DNA of 64,000 nucleotides from Rhabditophanes sp. KR3021 (GCA_963281155.1 CAUJLY010000004.1:5394001-5458000), one strand, 5' to 3'. Numbered from the stretch's first letter, positions 21,224 through 36,900 are shown. Notes: generated by a model not told the origin, from the sequence alone. Translations and numbers: made by a program.

Positions 21224-22376
21224 ATGACAGATCTAGAAGGTTCGTATTCCATCATCGAAAAGCTATCGTTTTTTAAAAATGCTCCAGTATCTAAATTATG
21301 GTAAATTTTCAATTTAATTGCAAACGAATAATCTTTTTAGGGCAATTACCTTTCTGACATTAAGTATAATAAGCATTTACACAACCTCAATTATGGAGTA
21401 TCATATATTTCCCAGTTATAATGAATTGATTCTAGAACACTTTGATATGTACAAATTTATATTCTCGCAATTAGCTTCAACTAAATTTACGGTTATAATC
21501 GCCCAATTGCTGCTTATTTTTTCATTTCGTCATATAGAAAGACGGTGGGGTTCATTAAAATTTATGTCCTTTATAGTATGGACAGCAGCTGTTGGATTTC
21601 CCGTATTACTGCAATTACAAAACAATTACATCAAGGCAAATATTAAATCTCCGGACGAGCAGTATTTGTTTGGAGGTGCTTATTTGTTAATTGGAGCCAT
21701 CTATACACAATTTTTAATTGAAATTCCCATTATAAACAGTCTTGTTTTGGTTTTTGTTCCATTAAGCTTACATACACTCCCCTTGTGCCAGATTTTGCAG
21801 GTAATTAACAAGTTTAAGAATCAAATACATAGATATTTTTAGTTGATGTTCACATCTGTCCCAACAAGCTTGGCAATACTATGTGGAATAGCGTCATCTT
21901 GTCTCTTTTCAACTATCCAATTCAAGCCATACAAACTGATCCCGTCTTTTATAACAAATTGCTGGCTTGTAATGTTTGGATACACTCTTGTCGACGGCCT
22001 TTTTGAAGAAACATTTGGAGGAGAACATGAAGTACTACCTTTGGCTTGCACGGTTGAGAAACAAAGAGTTGAAATTCAAGATGCCTTTGAAAATGAGTTA
22101 ATTCAAAGGGAAATGAATCGAGTGTATGACGAACAAAGAAGAAATCCATCAAACAATCCAAATGATCAACTACACTTTTTTAACAGACGCCTAAATCAAC
22201 AAACTAATCAAAACAGCAATGCGGTCCCACTGACTCAGCCATCGCAAGAAAACATCTCAATTATCAGAGAAATGGGGTTTGCTGATGAAAATTTGATTAA
22301 AGAAACTCTTATCCGGTTCAATAACGACATTGTTCAATCAGCAAATTTTCTCTTGACAAATCAAAACAGTCAGTGA
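21224..22376 (+). CDS. UBAC2: UBAC2-like rhomboid pseudoprotease with UBA domain
   Basis: Three exons, 21224-21300, 21341-21800 and 21843-22376, encode 356 residues (human UBAC2 is 344). UBAC2 is an ER membrane derlin/rhomboid-like protein with a cytosolic UBA domain that binds ubiquitin and acts in ER-associated degradation and UBXD8 trafficking. The N-terminal two thirds holds about six hydrophobic segments with the rhomboid-like FRHIERRWGSLKF loop between helices and no Ser-His protease pair. The acidic/polar linker (EKQRVEIQDAFENE) leads to a C-terminal UBA domain (about residues 312-352), seen as IREMGFADENLIKETLIRF and VQSANFLL. The first exon provides 25 polar residues and the splice restores KLWAITF. 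Confidence 0.85.
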
Positions 22377-23443
22377 TGTGTTTTTAAGTTTTATATCTTG
22401 TCCTCAAATACCCTTTGTTATAAACTGAGTACTTAAAAAATAGATTTTCCGTTAATAAATTGTTCTACATACTTAAGTTAAACAACATTATATTCGCCTG
22501 GATACTATTACGTAACAATTGAGTTTTGTAGCTTAAAAATAACTTTCTAAACAATATTTGTATAATTAACCCGATATGTTAGTATGTAGTTTGGACCATT
22601 TACTCATAAATAAGTAAACAAAGAGTAGACATTGGTGAAAATATCCTGACATGCACATGGAGCACAGAGGATAATAATATGAATTTATTTATTATTTTTG
22701 TTTGCATCAGAATAGAAATTTATATCATTGAACTGCTCAATCGAAAGATGGTATATCTATAGCATTCGTCATTTGCAAAATTGCAATGTAAATTATTCTG
22801 TTCAGTTCTAACTATATTTCCAGGAGTGCTGGGTTAGATATCTTCGTTTGTAAATGACACTTTAACACACTGCTAAAAAATGTTATATGTGCAATCTTTA
22901 TGTCACTTTTTTGTGCTGGTAGTTTTATCGTCTAAATAATACTTATGATGAAAAAATTTAACCGATTCATAGCCTTAGATTGACAACAAAACCAAAAATT
23001 TAGCAAAAATTGTTTTTATAATGAGTGATTTTTGGAGAAGAAATAAAGATTGCTGTTAAAAAGATGCGATGACGTTAAAGTTGATACAAAGTTTAAAGTG
23101 CGATAAAATGACCTCCTTTCAATAAATTATGTTTTAAATATTAGTGATTGTAAATTTCCCATAACAAATCAAATTTTAAATGCAAATGCTTCTTGGAAAA
23201 TTTATATAAAATGGCAGTCCTGAATGATACACAACATTAAAGCTATTGAGAAACGTTTGTGTCGTGTTGTTATCTATCCAACGTCATTTACTTTTTAACC
23301 ACGAACAGGCATTTGTTGCTTATTATTTGTAAATTAATGAATGCTAAGTTCATGATTAGTGTCACATTATAAACTCTCTTTAACAAATAACTTTATTTTC
23401 ATTTCAAATACTATTTTTTCCCGGTGCTGTTATTCAGTCAGGA

Positions 23444-23810
23444 ATGGGTGACGATTTTGATTATAGAAAAACTAATTTAGCCAAAGAAAATATAAAGGAT
23501 GTTTAAAGTGTGATGCGTATGCTAGAATAGTTTCTGTTGCAAGAGGATTGTTTAGCAAAAAATGATGAAAAGTTTAATGCCTTTAGAAGCAAAATTGAGA
23601 ACTCAGGTGCTTCCTTCTCAACCATATTTAATCCGATCTGCTTAGATGTATGTCAATTCATTTTTTCCATTTTCAAGACGCCTTTTATCTGTTGCTGAAG
23701 AAGTAAACCATAATGTGTCTGTATTTTTGTTGTCAGTTAATGAACAAATTATTGGCAATATGTTGAACAAAAATGTCGGTCAGATTTGAATGGAAGCAAT
23801 GATAGAGTAT
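23444..23810 (+). pseudogene. Decayed coding relic in the desert
   Basis: From an ATG at 23444 the frame reads like protein (MGDDFDYRKTNLAKENIKDV) but meets TAA and TAG stops. It continues in the same frame with LLQEDCLAKNDEKFNAF and SKIENSGASFSTIFNP, then shifts frame to RRLLSVAEEVNHNVSVFLL, ending near 23810 after another stop. The stretch is less AT-rich than its surroundings. No introns are apparent, so it may be a retroposed copy. The parent protein is not recognised. Confidence 0.4.
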
Positions 23811-26800
23811 AGTATAATTATTAAGATGTATATGACAAAAACAGAACCATTCTAAAATAGTTGTTGATTCAAACAGCTGTATATATTAGTTAGTTGATAC
23901 TCTGGTCAAATTACATTTTTTTTAATCACGAGAGATTTCCTATTTTGTTTGACATTATTTATAAACAAAGAAAAATTTGTTAAAAATATTAACGCTACTA
24001 TTTGATCAATGTTCTTTCACAAATATCTGTCTCTATGATTGTAATTTTTCCTTTTAAAATCATAAAAATCTCAATATATTGTCATAAGGTAATTGGAATA
24101 AGAGTCTAAAATGAAAAGTGATATTTAACTCAATAGGAAAAACTAAAGAATCTTTCAAATTTAAAGACATATCATTTTTAAATTTCGAATATTGCAATAT
24201 CAGCAGTGTAAATTGACAACAAATGATGTAGTAAAAATAAATAATTCTTACCAAAATTAATTTTGTTGGGTGTTCAATCATATGGACTATATTTTTCTAG
24301 GAATCGCTTATTAATTTGAGTATCAACTAAAGTACGTTGCACTTATTGTTTTGATTAATATGTGTGTCTGAACAAATAAAAAAGTATGATTATAGAAGTG
24401 TCAATATTGTGGCATTTAAGTTTTGATCTCTTAGATAAAGATGATTCCAATATAAAATACAAATGCATATTGTAGTTTAATGACAAATATGTACATTGCA
24501 CAAATATCGGTAAAATGAACTAATTTGGATTTCAATTAATGCATTCAAGAAAAATAATTTATTTAATCATCAATAATTATTATACTTTATATAAATACAA
24601 TTGTTGTGTTAATTGGATAAATCACTATTTATAATAGTGTATTTAGATGCTTGAATGTAATTTTTACCATATTTTCAATTGTGATAAATTAATTAAAAAC
24701 TTACATTACTGCTTGTAATATTTAGACTAACTAAAATTGCCAACATCGTTAATTATTAACTAAAAGCTTGTAAGGTATAAATTGTTTTACTATAACCAGT
24801 ATTAAATCTATGGAAAATATGTGTTCCTCCAGTTCTCGCAAAAATATATTGCCAATATCACATTTCAAATACATTTTCCATTTTAACTATTTTAACCCCT
24901 TTATTTCTGTTGGAATATCTTTTTGAACCAAGAACTAATTTAAATTCAATTAAACAGTAAACCCAAAAATTACCAGATCATTCGGCTTGTGAAAATAAAT
25001 AAACAAATTTCATTCAAAGAAAAGATTTACGTGCAAAATATGAGAATTATTAAAGTCAAATAAAGAATTAAAATATGTGTTTTGGTCAATTTCATGTGTT
25101 AAATTTATTTGCTAGCATTAAGTTGTTGAAAATATTTTATAGTATTGCAATTCAGCTGACCTGAATGCAAAAGATCTTTTAAAAATTAATTAAAGTTTTA
25201 CGATTTAACAGAGTTTTTATAATTACTGCAATCTGCTAATGTCTTCTCAAAACAATCTTCAAACAGTTTAACTGAAGAAATATTATTTTAGTAAGCCAGG
25301 CACGTTTTACTACCGAGAAAGTATCTAATTAATCGTCTAGACAAGACACCAAGCAGAAGTTTTATTACTTTTTCAACAAAATAGTGTCAAAAGCATTTTA
25401 TTTAAGAAACACTATACTACTCCTAAGAATGTTATATACTTAATAAAACTGTATAACCAATTCTGTTCATTACTACTTTCAAGATCTTCTACTCCGGTTG
25501 AATACAAATATATTTGTTAATTTTTTGTGCTTTAAATCTTTTAATCACTCTAAATAGTCACATTTATGAGACGATTAAATACAGGAGAACAATTTAATAT
25601 AAATATACGCACTTCACATATTATTTAAAACAATTATAGACGTTGACAATTTGATTGCTGATCATACCTCAATTAAATGTATTATAAGTTTTGATCAGAA
25701 GTTAGAACTGACATCTTCTTGGGTCAATAATAAGTATAATATTAACGATTCAAGAGCCTACGATTAAACTTAGCCTTATCAATGAGTTTAAAAATTATAT
25801 TTGACATCTAAATTTACTGAAATGTATATCCTTTTCATTTTTTAATACGTTGCTTTGGTAGTATTTACATTGGGGGATATTTTTTCAATATTCAAAGGCA
25901 CATACTCAGTTACCTAATACTTTTCCAACCAAATAACAAATAGATTAATTTTAAAATTATATTTACAAGTAGATATATTCAATGAAATGAATACTGTAAA
26001 AACATTTTTAAATATCTTCTCTAATGTGCAAGAGAACAATTAATGTTATCGCTTATGTATTGACGGCAAGAAGAGATATTGTTATCATTACATTTGGCAG
26101 CTCAAGATTTAAATTAAGATAAAAAGTGTCTATTTAGGGTGTCAGTTTACGAACCCAAGCTAAATTCTATATTTCTGCTCAATCTTAGGGATACTTACTT
26201 TTCTCATGAGAATATTCAGCTAGTTAAAGTAAATTAATAGGTTTCCACCAAGCTTGCTCTAAAGGATACTTTTTGAATCCATTTCTAAATTCTATGCTAC
26301 TGACTATAAACTTATTTTGTAATTTGTTTTTGCTTTATATTGTTGACTTTTGTTCTTACTAAATATTTATAACATATTTAATTCTTTTGAAAAGAAATCA
26401 TAATCTGTGCGATCAATTTATAACTTTTATAGACATCAATTCTTATCTTTATTGTTCGTTTTAATTTTCAAAAGGTAGTTTACTAGTTATGTGTAATTTT
26501 CAATTCTGAAGATAATTTTGCGGGAATGTTTTACGAAACCTCTTCACAATATGAGCTCATACACCAGCGCTTATCTGAACGTGTCAAATCACAAAGTTAC
26601 CACCTGCCACAAATCTCATATAGATTTTTATTTGTATATTTACTTAGTAACAGTAGTGTAATTAATAATTCTGTTTTTTACTTTGATGCTATATAGTTAA
26701 AAGTTTTGATGATCATTGCCATATACACAGTTAGCGATCAAAGCTTATTTTTATTTAGAATAAAAATGCCAATATGTCCATCATAACTCATTTTAATGGG

Positions 26801-29800
26801 CCTTCATTCATTTGTGTTATGGTAAAAGCTTCAAAGATTAAACACTAATCTAATACAATCTTTGTTTTAATACAGATATGTAATAAAAGTGAGAGGGCGA
26901 TCAAAAGGTTCATTCTTTGTAAAATTTAAACTTATTCAAAAAGATTCAACTTTATTTTTCAATTGAATTCAATTTTTCGACACCAATGACCAACGAAAAT
27001 GGAGCTTAAAAGTTTAGTAAAATACTTTATTTGCTTTTCCCCACAATAATTCTTTTTTCGTCAAGGTCGGCGATCAAAAACTTGTGAATTAAAATAATAG
27101 AAACTCGGTAAATATTAACAATAGAATCTTGAGTTATTTTGTGTGAATAACGTTGTTATAACAATAACCTTTTCAAATAAAAAATTAGTCTCACTTTCTT
27201 TACTTTTCACTTTCCAATCATTTTTAATGCTTTCACCAACATTTATTTTATTTATGCTAATTTGTTGTGTGACATTCAGTCTTTGTCATTAAATTCCATC
27301 TGTTTATCATATTTACAATATTTATAAAGCTATTTGGGACTGTTTTGAAAAAGAAACCCTTTTGCATATTATCTTAAGCCACTTACATTATACAGTGATC
27401 AGTACTTAGATAGTATTAAATAAAATCGTCAACCTCATCAATTTTTTGAAGTGTAAAGTAAGGAAGTAAACTTTTCTCGAAAAGTAATTCGAATTAAAAA
27501 CAAGTTTTGAAAATACATTACTTACATATTGATGGTTATAATTGACTCACTTTTAAAACATTATTTTGTATTCCATATTTGAAATACAAATTGTATTTTC
27601 TTTATCTTTTGTAGAAAAAGTGACCATGCTTTGAATTTAAGATGATAACAATAACATGTGATGGAGGAAGTGAAAAATTTGTTTTTAAGTCTATTAGATT
27701 GGAAGCCTTGATTGGTGTGATAGTTAATATCTGAAAATTGAATGCTTATATCAAAAAGGTACCAAATGTTGTAAACATATAAGTCTATACGAAGATCATG
27801 AGAATTGGTTAGGTAGGTGCGTTTAATTACAACTTTACGAATTCCTATAAAGCATCATCCATTTAAAAGTACATTTTTTAAATAATAATCATTTTGAAGT
27901 GCGTATGAACGGTTATTTTGGAAGACAAATATCTCGCGTCACTCTTATTTATTCTACTTACTAAAGAAATAATTATAAGATTGCGGGACATTTTGATTAC
28001 ACCACGGATACGTAAGTATCAATTTTAAATCTTGAGTTTGTATTTGTATTAAATGCATTAATAATAAAAATAGAATGTCGTTTGTAGTTTGATCAATGAT
28101 CAACATGTATTAATTGGATGCTTTTGAATACAATTTCATACATTTTAATGTCTTCCTATTAAAGTTGTTTATTATCAGAACTTCGTGATGATATTAGACT
28201 CAAATAAAAGATGATTTATTGTAAAAATGTTTTTTCAAAGTAATAATAAAACCATTAAATGAGTAATAAATATATATTTTATAAAATATTTATACGTATA
28301 AGCATATCACAACATGATGTGTTACCAGGTTCTTTCGTTACAAACATGATCTCTTTAAAGATTAAATTCTATCCTTTTTAAGAATGATGTCTAACAATTC
28401 AAAATCTGATAATCCCACTAAAAAGGTTTTTAAGTATTAAATAAACATTTAATAACTGTAATCTTTGGGAAAAAAAGTTAACCAAACTTGTCTGAGTTTG
28501 TACGCTTAAAAATGTTCTAAAACATTAGTTTTTTGCAAATCTTACAAAGGAATCTCTAGTGCAACGTAAAATTATTTGTATATTTTCCAATTAAGCATAC
28601 TGCATATTGCTCAGTTAAGCTTACTTCATAATTCGCAGTTAAAAAAGATATTTTGCAGAAACAATTTTGCTAACAAGCAGATATTATCATCATTTTTCAC
28701 TACCCAAATTGATTCAAAGTGAAAAAAGACAACATTTACATTCATACAGATATAATAAATATTTAAAAGCTAAAATTTCTTATTTAGTAAGTAATTCTTT
28801 TTTAAGTTTCACCTTTATCTATCGTAAAAGATATTTATGTTGATTGAATGTATTTACACAAAAGTTAATTTCATTTCAAAACACAAGCATCTTAAAAATA
28901 AATGTGATAGACAATGCTAATTGAGAAAGATGATTATGCATACAATATGAATTTATAAGAATTGAATATATGTCCATAATACTCAATATCCTCTAAATTT
29001 ATTGTAAGCTTTTGGGGAAAATAATGTTTATAAGAAAACGACAATGGTTTTTCATTGAATAAATATGTACGATTAGACTTATTACAAGTTAATTAATAGG
29101 AAATTTATAATTTCCCCTAAACATAGTTTAATACATCTCGCTCGATTCATTGAGTTTGAGCCTTTTTATAAAAATGAATATTTAAAAACGATATTAAACA
29201 TTGGCCCGGTTTTATTTGAAAGTATCATCCATTATATGTTAGTAGAATTTAAATTAATACACCAAACTGCATAAGACGTTACAGAAAGCTCTTTCAACTA
29301 CGCATTATATTAATATGTATTCATATAACTAAAATTAAATTCATATTGGAGACACTAATGATCAACGTTTTTCTTTATTCTCGTTTATTTTTGCATTCTC
29401 CCACATAATAGACAAACATACGTGCTACATATTGTGAATAAACGTTGGTAATGGCAATATAAATTACGCCATTTATCATTTTACAAGAGTTGTGGTGTGA
29501 CGTCGTATTTTATTAAAGAAATTTGGGTAATCAAAAATCATTCCTATCAAATACATATGAAATATATAGTTGTGCGACTTTGCGACTTTTATCCTTTTTA
29601 CAACATTAAATAATTCACATAATTTGATTTATGTAAATTAGATTTGCACTTATACAAACTGTTAAATTCCACAATCGGCTAATAGTTAGTCAATTGGCAT
29701 AGTAAAACAAATAACAGACGACACTGATAGTTCCTTGTTCAACTATTAGTACCCGTCATGAACGTAATTGTTGAACAATCAATGCCGGAAAATTATTATA

Positions 29801-30787
29801 CTAATTAAAACACAGATAATCGGATCGCTGGCTAAAATATCGTATTGTCAAAATTCATTGATAAAAGATTAGCGAAATGTTTCTATAAGAGTATTTATTC
29901 AGGTGCATTGTATATTAACAAAATAAAATAGATTATTGGTTTGTAAAGTTGCGCAAATATCATTTTATAACATCTTTCTGCATATTAACACCTAGGTGTG
30001 CGCCTTCGTAATGAGATCATTTTTAACTGGGTATTGTGGATGCATGAAATTGATTTGTGACAGTAATTACAACTTAAGTCCATTTTACTATCTATTCCCA
30101 TATTAAAAAAGACTCCCAGGGTCTTATCTACTTTTATTTACTTTAATTTGTTTCCATTCATCTAATAATGTATTCTATTGTTGCAACAAATAGCGGTAAT
30201 GATGGGCCTTAATTTTTTGACCTTCTTTATAACCTACAATTAATGATAGTGCATATATAATAATTTAAACACTACAATATTAAACTTATACATTATTCTT
30301 GATGGCAATAGGAGACCACAAATAATACATTCTATGAAACCGTCATATTTTATAAAAACAACATCATTAGCGGAAATCAGTATCATCTGTCAGTTTCAAA
30401 GACACCAAATATCTTATTAATGCAGTTTCTGATATTTTGATCGCTCACTTCATCACTTTCACTTTTAATCATTTCTTAACGAGTGACATTTAAAAGGTGA
30501 AAGAGCGTTTCGGGTCATAGATTATATTCCTTTGTCTTCAATGGCAAAGTAAAATATCATTAATAATAAACAATAAAAACCTTTTGTTTGTTGGCATTTC
30601 CTTTGTAGATGCGAAAAAACAGCGATAAATAACCTTTAACATGGTGCCTATTGAAATACTTTTTATTTTTACAGAGACCTTTACAACAAAATAACTGATA
30701 CGTATTGCATCATATTTGAGGGTAAATATTTTGGCAAAATAATAGATCAAACCATTTTAACAAATATTTGATAAATGTTTGAATGAA

Positions 30788-30936
30788 TTTCTTTGTGAGT
30801 ATTCTAATAAATTAGTTTGTGGTTGCTTCAACAACTTAGTTTGTGATTATCACAGCAACTTAGTTTGTGATTATTCCAACAAATTAGTTTGTGATTATTT
30901 TAACGAATTAGTTTGTGATTATTCCAACAAATTAGT
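30788..30936. repeat. 24-bp minisatellite (about six units)
   Basis: Units beginning TTAGTTTGTG start at 30812, 30836, 30860, 30884, 30908 and 30932, exactly 24 bp apart, with a degenerate unit before them at 30788. The consensus is about TTAGTTTGTGATTATTCCAA plus CAAA. Because 24 is a multiple of three, a 75-codon frame stays open with an eight-residue repeat (LVCDYSNK-like). Confidence 0.9.
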
Positions 30937-33900
30937 AAGTGTCATTGGGTTTTATAACAAATTGTTTAAACTCATTCGATTCTTTTTAATTTCTTCAAAA
31001 AGATGATAAAAGCTACTATTTTAGTTGTTCAATAAAGTTTGATCCAAGATACTTTTACATCGATGTTTGCATGATACACCAAAACATAAATGCAAAAATA
31101 TAGTCCTTTATTGCTAGAATTATATATATATTTTGATATAGCATTTTTTCTTAAATACAAAAAATTTACAATTGTACACGTTCTTTCGGTGGCCGATGGT
31201 TGCGTGGCAAAGTCAAATTGATATAGAGTGTTCAAGAATGACAACCGAGTCCTTATCATTGCTCATTTACAAATTTGTTATCTCGCGTCACGTTATGAAT
31301 TCCGAAAGACAGTTTATTGTTCTTATACCAAGTACGAAAAAGCTTCAATCACTTTGATTACTACTTTTTATTTTCTTTTTTAGATTAATAAACGCACCAT
31401 TCTTCAAAATACCTAAAGATCAAAAAATCTCAAATAAAATACGTGATTTGCCTGAACATTCTCTTTCCTTATAAATTCTGATATCACTAAAACATATCAA
31501 ACATTTTTTATTTAATACATTTTCCTTTTCAATTGGTATTTGTCTTTTTGTTACTATGTTTAATCATCAGAATTGCGAATCACCAAATCTTTCTGATACC
31601 ACCTTATCAAAAGTTTATGCTTAGATAACATTACCAAAAGACATATAATAAACTGCCGTTTTATTTCTCTAACCATTATACAGTTCGTAATTACGTGTTT
31701 GAGTACAAAAAATGGCTTTAGTCATATTATTTTCAAAATTAATTCTGCAAATGTTGGCTTCTTGTTCTAAATTTATCACTTCAAAATTGCATAAATTAAA
31801 TGTATAAATGGTGTAAATTGCATCAAATATATATTTTAGAAGACAATTTTATAGAAGCTTTTGATAATGAGACAACACAAAACTATAATCATTCCATATT
31901 ATGCTATACACACCAATTCCGTTCATATCTAGGAGATTAGCAAGTCGATGTATTTTTCCACAAAGAGTACTCATTTATTTTTCTGATAGTTCTTTTTAAC
32001 TATATCCTAGATGCAAATTGCTTATATCCACTATTACTGGCTTGATCGTTGGTCTCTAATAAATTGGCTTATTTCGAGTTTTACCACAACATCTTTGTTA
32101 TTTATTAAAAAGTTCACTTACAATATATTTTTTGACCTACTAATAAATACTTTGTTGTTAGCTATAATCACTACAATTAAGTAGTCATTAAGTAGTTACT
32201 TACTTTCCTATTTCATTTAATCTAATTCAAATAAATATTTTAATGAATTTCACATTAAAGTATTTTTCAAATTACTTCAATTTTTTAATGCCCATAATAA
32301 ATGCCTTCTTACATATTTTTTCTCTAATTCATAATTCATGCATGCTTAAACCATTTATTCATTTATTTATACACAATATTTTATTTCAATGATCACATTT
32401 TAAATTAGTTGATATAATGGAAGATTAATGTGTATAAAGCAATTTTTATAATTAAGAAGAAAGACTGATGATACTAACACGTTTTTTGCTACATAATGAT
32501 TCATAATCGTACACATCAAATGCACTCCTACTAGTCAGTACTAGAAATATCTATGGTCACGTATCATTTGTTGTAACATTTGCATCTAAAATAAATGGCT
32601 TACTAATCTTCATCATTAATCACATAAACGTAAATTGGCCAACTTATTACATTTTTATTAAACACATCTAATTTATACCTTCCTCCCAAAAGTAAAAAAA
32701 TGTTTTATCACAAGTACTCTGATTGTTATAATGATTGACAATATTGGACCATATCTGTTGGTTGTGTAATCATAAAAGTGTAGCATCGATAAGAAACCTG
32801 AAACGTGTGACAATCAGTTTACATATTCCAGACAATGAAGATATGTCTTTTGTTAAATTAATTTCAATAATCACAAATCAAAGTATGAACAAAAAAAGAT
32901 ATGTATTCTTTTATATGACATTATGTAAAACATTTTGATTGTCATTAGAAAGTTTTTAATACATATATCACATTCTTTTAATTCAATTCTATGATTTAGC
33001 AGTGCAAAATATTCCGAATGTTTTGCTTCCTTTTATATTATATATACATGTCTTTACTTCCTCCTTGCTAAAGTCTGATTTGTATTTGGTTGAATTTATA
33101 TCTATGTCCATGTTTTAAGATTTAGAGATTATGATAAGACAAATGAGACTATTAAATCAGCATGTATTTTAATTCATTGCCATCAAATCCATTTTTGAAG
33201 ATCAAACATCTTAACATGTACTGTCAGACAAACCTATTTTATCTTGTCGCTTTTTAATAACACCCGTTTGGCTTTTTCCTTTAATATTAATACGTAAATA
33301 GTACTGATGGGGAGATTGTGAAGATTAAAGATGTACAAACATGCCGCATACTACTCTTCTACAAAATTTACTGGAATTGTATTTAAGAAAGAGTAATTAG
33401 TATGTTCATATTTATGACACTACTCGATTCGTATTTGCTTTTATCAATACTTGACTAATGATAGCTTGTCGAATCATATTTTTATTATCGCAAATATAAC
33501 AATATACTCAATCATAAAAAATGCGCTCTTAAACATTAACCATTCAAATAAGTGTAAAAATAATTTGGTATTCAGGGGAAGTTTAATAGAAAAGCTTTAG
33601 TTTATAATTTATGAGATAAAGTATCTTTAAAGTTTCTTTTCATCAACTAATCATTAATATTATTCTTATAAATTTGTTGGCATTTAAAACAATAAACTTG
33701 TCAAGTCATCTAATCATTTGATATCACTAATGGCTAGACGCCATTTAATGTTCAACACCAACAATTAACAATATGATTGATGTTCATCTTTTAACTCATA
33801 GTTAACAGATCAACTAAGACTTGTTTGATGTACCCAAGATACTTGTTTTCCGTTGTAAATGCAACAAAATTGTAATTATTTATTTTTTATATGGCTATAT

Positions 33901-36900
33901 TTTTTGCAACGTAATTTGATAGTCGAGTTATGTTAAATGGTATTCTGATTATTTCGAAGACTCAGTAAATGTAAACTTGCATATTCTAAATATATAGCTT
34001 ATGCAATTTATGTATTCTATATATTGTGTGTAATTAATACAATTAGGTGTCAGAGTGTGATTAACCATAAAAATGATTAGTTTTTGAAAGTGAGACTAAC
34101 CATAAAAAATAATTTGTTTTAAAACGAAATATTTATGATTATTTGATGTAACAAATTAATTCAAAAATTTCTTTACCTTAGCGATGTTTACTTGTGAATG
34201 GAGGGAGCATCGTTTATAATTTATGGTTCGTTAAATATTCCATATTTAAGGAGTGCCAGTCGTATTGTTTGTCAAAACGTTTATAATGACTTTAGTTCAA
34301 TAAAACTCGTTCATATTTTATTGCATTTGTGTTATGATAGTTGAACCACTCCTAAATATTTTTTAATAATATCATAAAATTTATTAATTCAAATTATATA
34401 AAATACACATCACATTCATAAATTTGTCTACTTATCTGACTTTTCCTATATTCATTAATTATACCCTTCTAAACTATCATTTAAATTTTTTAAACTTTCA
34501 TATGTTTTTCTAACAATCCAAATAAAGAAAATCGTTTTCTAAGTAATTGTTTTAAAAATGATTTATTTAATGAAATCTTCTTGCAAACATAAATAATCAC
34601 TTTAATATTAATAATATACCACCATTATGCCATTCTACTTCCTGATTGCTTTTATTATTGGAGATATCCCCTTTATTACTTTTAACAGCTCAATTTTTTT
34701 GTTCATTTCATAAAATATAATGATGTACTTCGTCAGGAGTACAATGTAGTTTGTGATATGTAAGTGATATTAACAGTAGTACCTTACTAATTTTCAAAAG
34801 GTTTACTAAATCGACTGTGACTTTTTTAATTCTATAAGCAAGTCTTTCAAGTAACTATACAATATCAGGATTTTGGCCAAATTTGTATGTAAATGTGGAA
34901 TGGCTTAGTCATATTCCGTCAAACATGTGCAAATATGTGTGTATCGAGTATATTTAAATTGACCAAATTCTTCATTTTGAATCTCTAAATTACTATACTA
35001 TAGCTATACTTTCTTATTATGTTATTTTGCAAAATATCTATAGTAATAATCTATAAAAGTTTGTAATCAACTCTGCAATGTCCAAAAATATGTTATCATT
35101 TTTTAATAAAACTGCACATCATAATTTCTTAAGTTATATATTTGTTATTTTAAATATACAATCTATCTACATATCTTTCTTTATATATTTTATCTTTAAT
35201 AACATTTATATTAAACAAAATAATACATTTAGATAATAAAGGTGTAAGTAAACCAATTATCAATAAATTTATGTTATAAGTTTTTGCTATAAGAGAAATG
35301 TATTTGCAAAATAAAATGCATTGTTATTTGTAAACTTTCAAAGATTAATAGAATCTTTTTATTTAAGTGCTATGTAAACTTTCAGTAATCTTGTTACTTG
35401 CGTATGTGGTACATGCGACAAACTGCGCCACGAATCGTTCATTTTTTCCTATCAAAACATATGTTTGTTCTTCAACTCTCAGTGTTGTTGAAGACTATTG
35501 TTGACAGGACGATAATGTGCTTTCAAATATATAACATTTCGTGTAAATACACAGGTTAATATACCGATCTGTGCGTCTTCTTAATATCTCTTTATAAATA
35601 AGTTTCACTGAGTTGTTTAGCTTTTAAATAATAGAAACTTTTTTAATTGAGCATTTTTAGTTTTTTAATATGTACACTTCATCACAATTCGAAGACTTTT
35701 AAATTGAACTTTAAAGAATATACTCCATCACATCTTGGTTGTTCATTATTATTTGTATTACATTAACATTTAATAAAAACTTCCCATTTAGTGTCAAAAT
35801 TGTTCTTTTGATAATATTACCAATTTTAATTAGTTTGAAAAGAAGGTTCTAATAATGGTGGCATGACCAGTAGCTCAAATTGTCGGCTTATTTGACGCTG
35901 GCACACATTATCATTTATACCAAGATATGTTGTCGTATGTAAACATAATGAGATTAGTTTATGCTTGGTAGAATCTTAAAATGTTTAAAAATTGAAACTT
36001 CCAAGTCTCAATAAATTGTGTTTTTATAGCAAAAAGGAAGCATAACTACCATATACATTGGTCTTTTCAATATAATGCAATATAATGGCACTAGAAAGGA
36101 AAGTTATAGCTGGCTTTGTTTAAGTCAAAGTATAAATAGAATTCAATTTGGTGTAGTATTAAAGTTGACAATGATTAATATGGTTTCCATCACAAAACAT
36201 GATCTTCTGGCAATAGACACCATATTATTTATTTTAATCCTTTGTTTAACTAATATTATCACTTCATTACCTTTTTCTGAACAATGATTCGTCTCTGTCT
36301 TTTAACCATTTGTGGATAATCACTCATAGACTTTTGTTTATTTGTCCAATTTGTTCCCCAATCTACTCAACCATGTTAATCTTTTATACAGACCTAAAAG
36401 TACATCTTACTGCAGTTTTGGCACATTGTAATTTATCATGATCAAACCATAAACAAACAAATATTACCAAGTATTATTGCGTTGATAGGAAGCTGGCGTC
36501 TGGGCTAGTATTTATATTTATGAATATTTCGATTACTAATACGTTTATTATCAATATTGCTTTTACTGGAGTCAACTTTTTCACTTTTAATCATATTTTA
36601 TAGTAACTTTTGGTTGTTTCTGTTAATATTTACTGTTCATTTATAGAGAAATTTGCAAGACTAATATTGGGATTGAATCAGGGTTATTGTTTTTCTACTT
36701 TATTAACAATAATAACAGCTAGTATTTCGACAATAACAGATCTCAACAAAAAGTACGACTAGGATCTCTAAAAGTGAGCTTGTCTAGGTTATTGGTATTA
36801 AAGTTTGTTTTGGTTGTGAATCTCTCTGTGATAGGAGAGTATACTTTAATCAACTGTATTTACAAATCGTCTTCATCAATACCCACCACGAAGCCTTTTC

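Noticed and set aside
30009..30040. TGAGATCATTTTTAACTGGG as a bantam/miR-81-type microRNA
   Set aside because: The first 12 bases match bantam, but no complementary arm is found within 80 bases on either side, so no hairpin forms.
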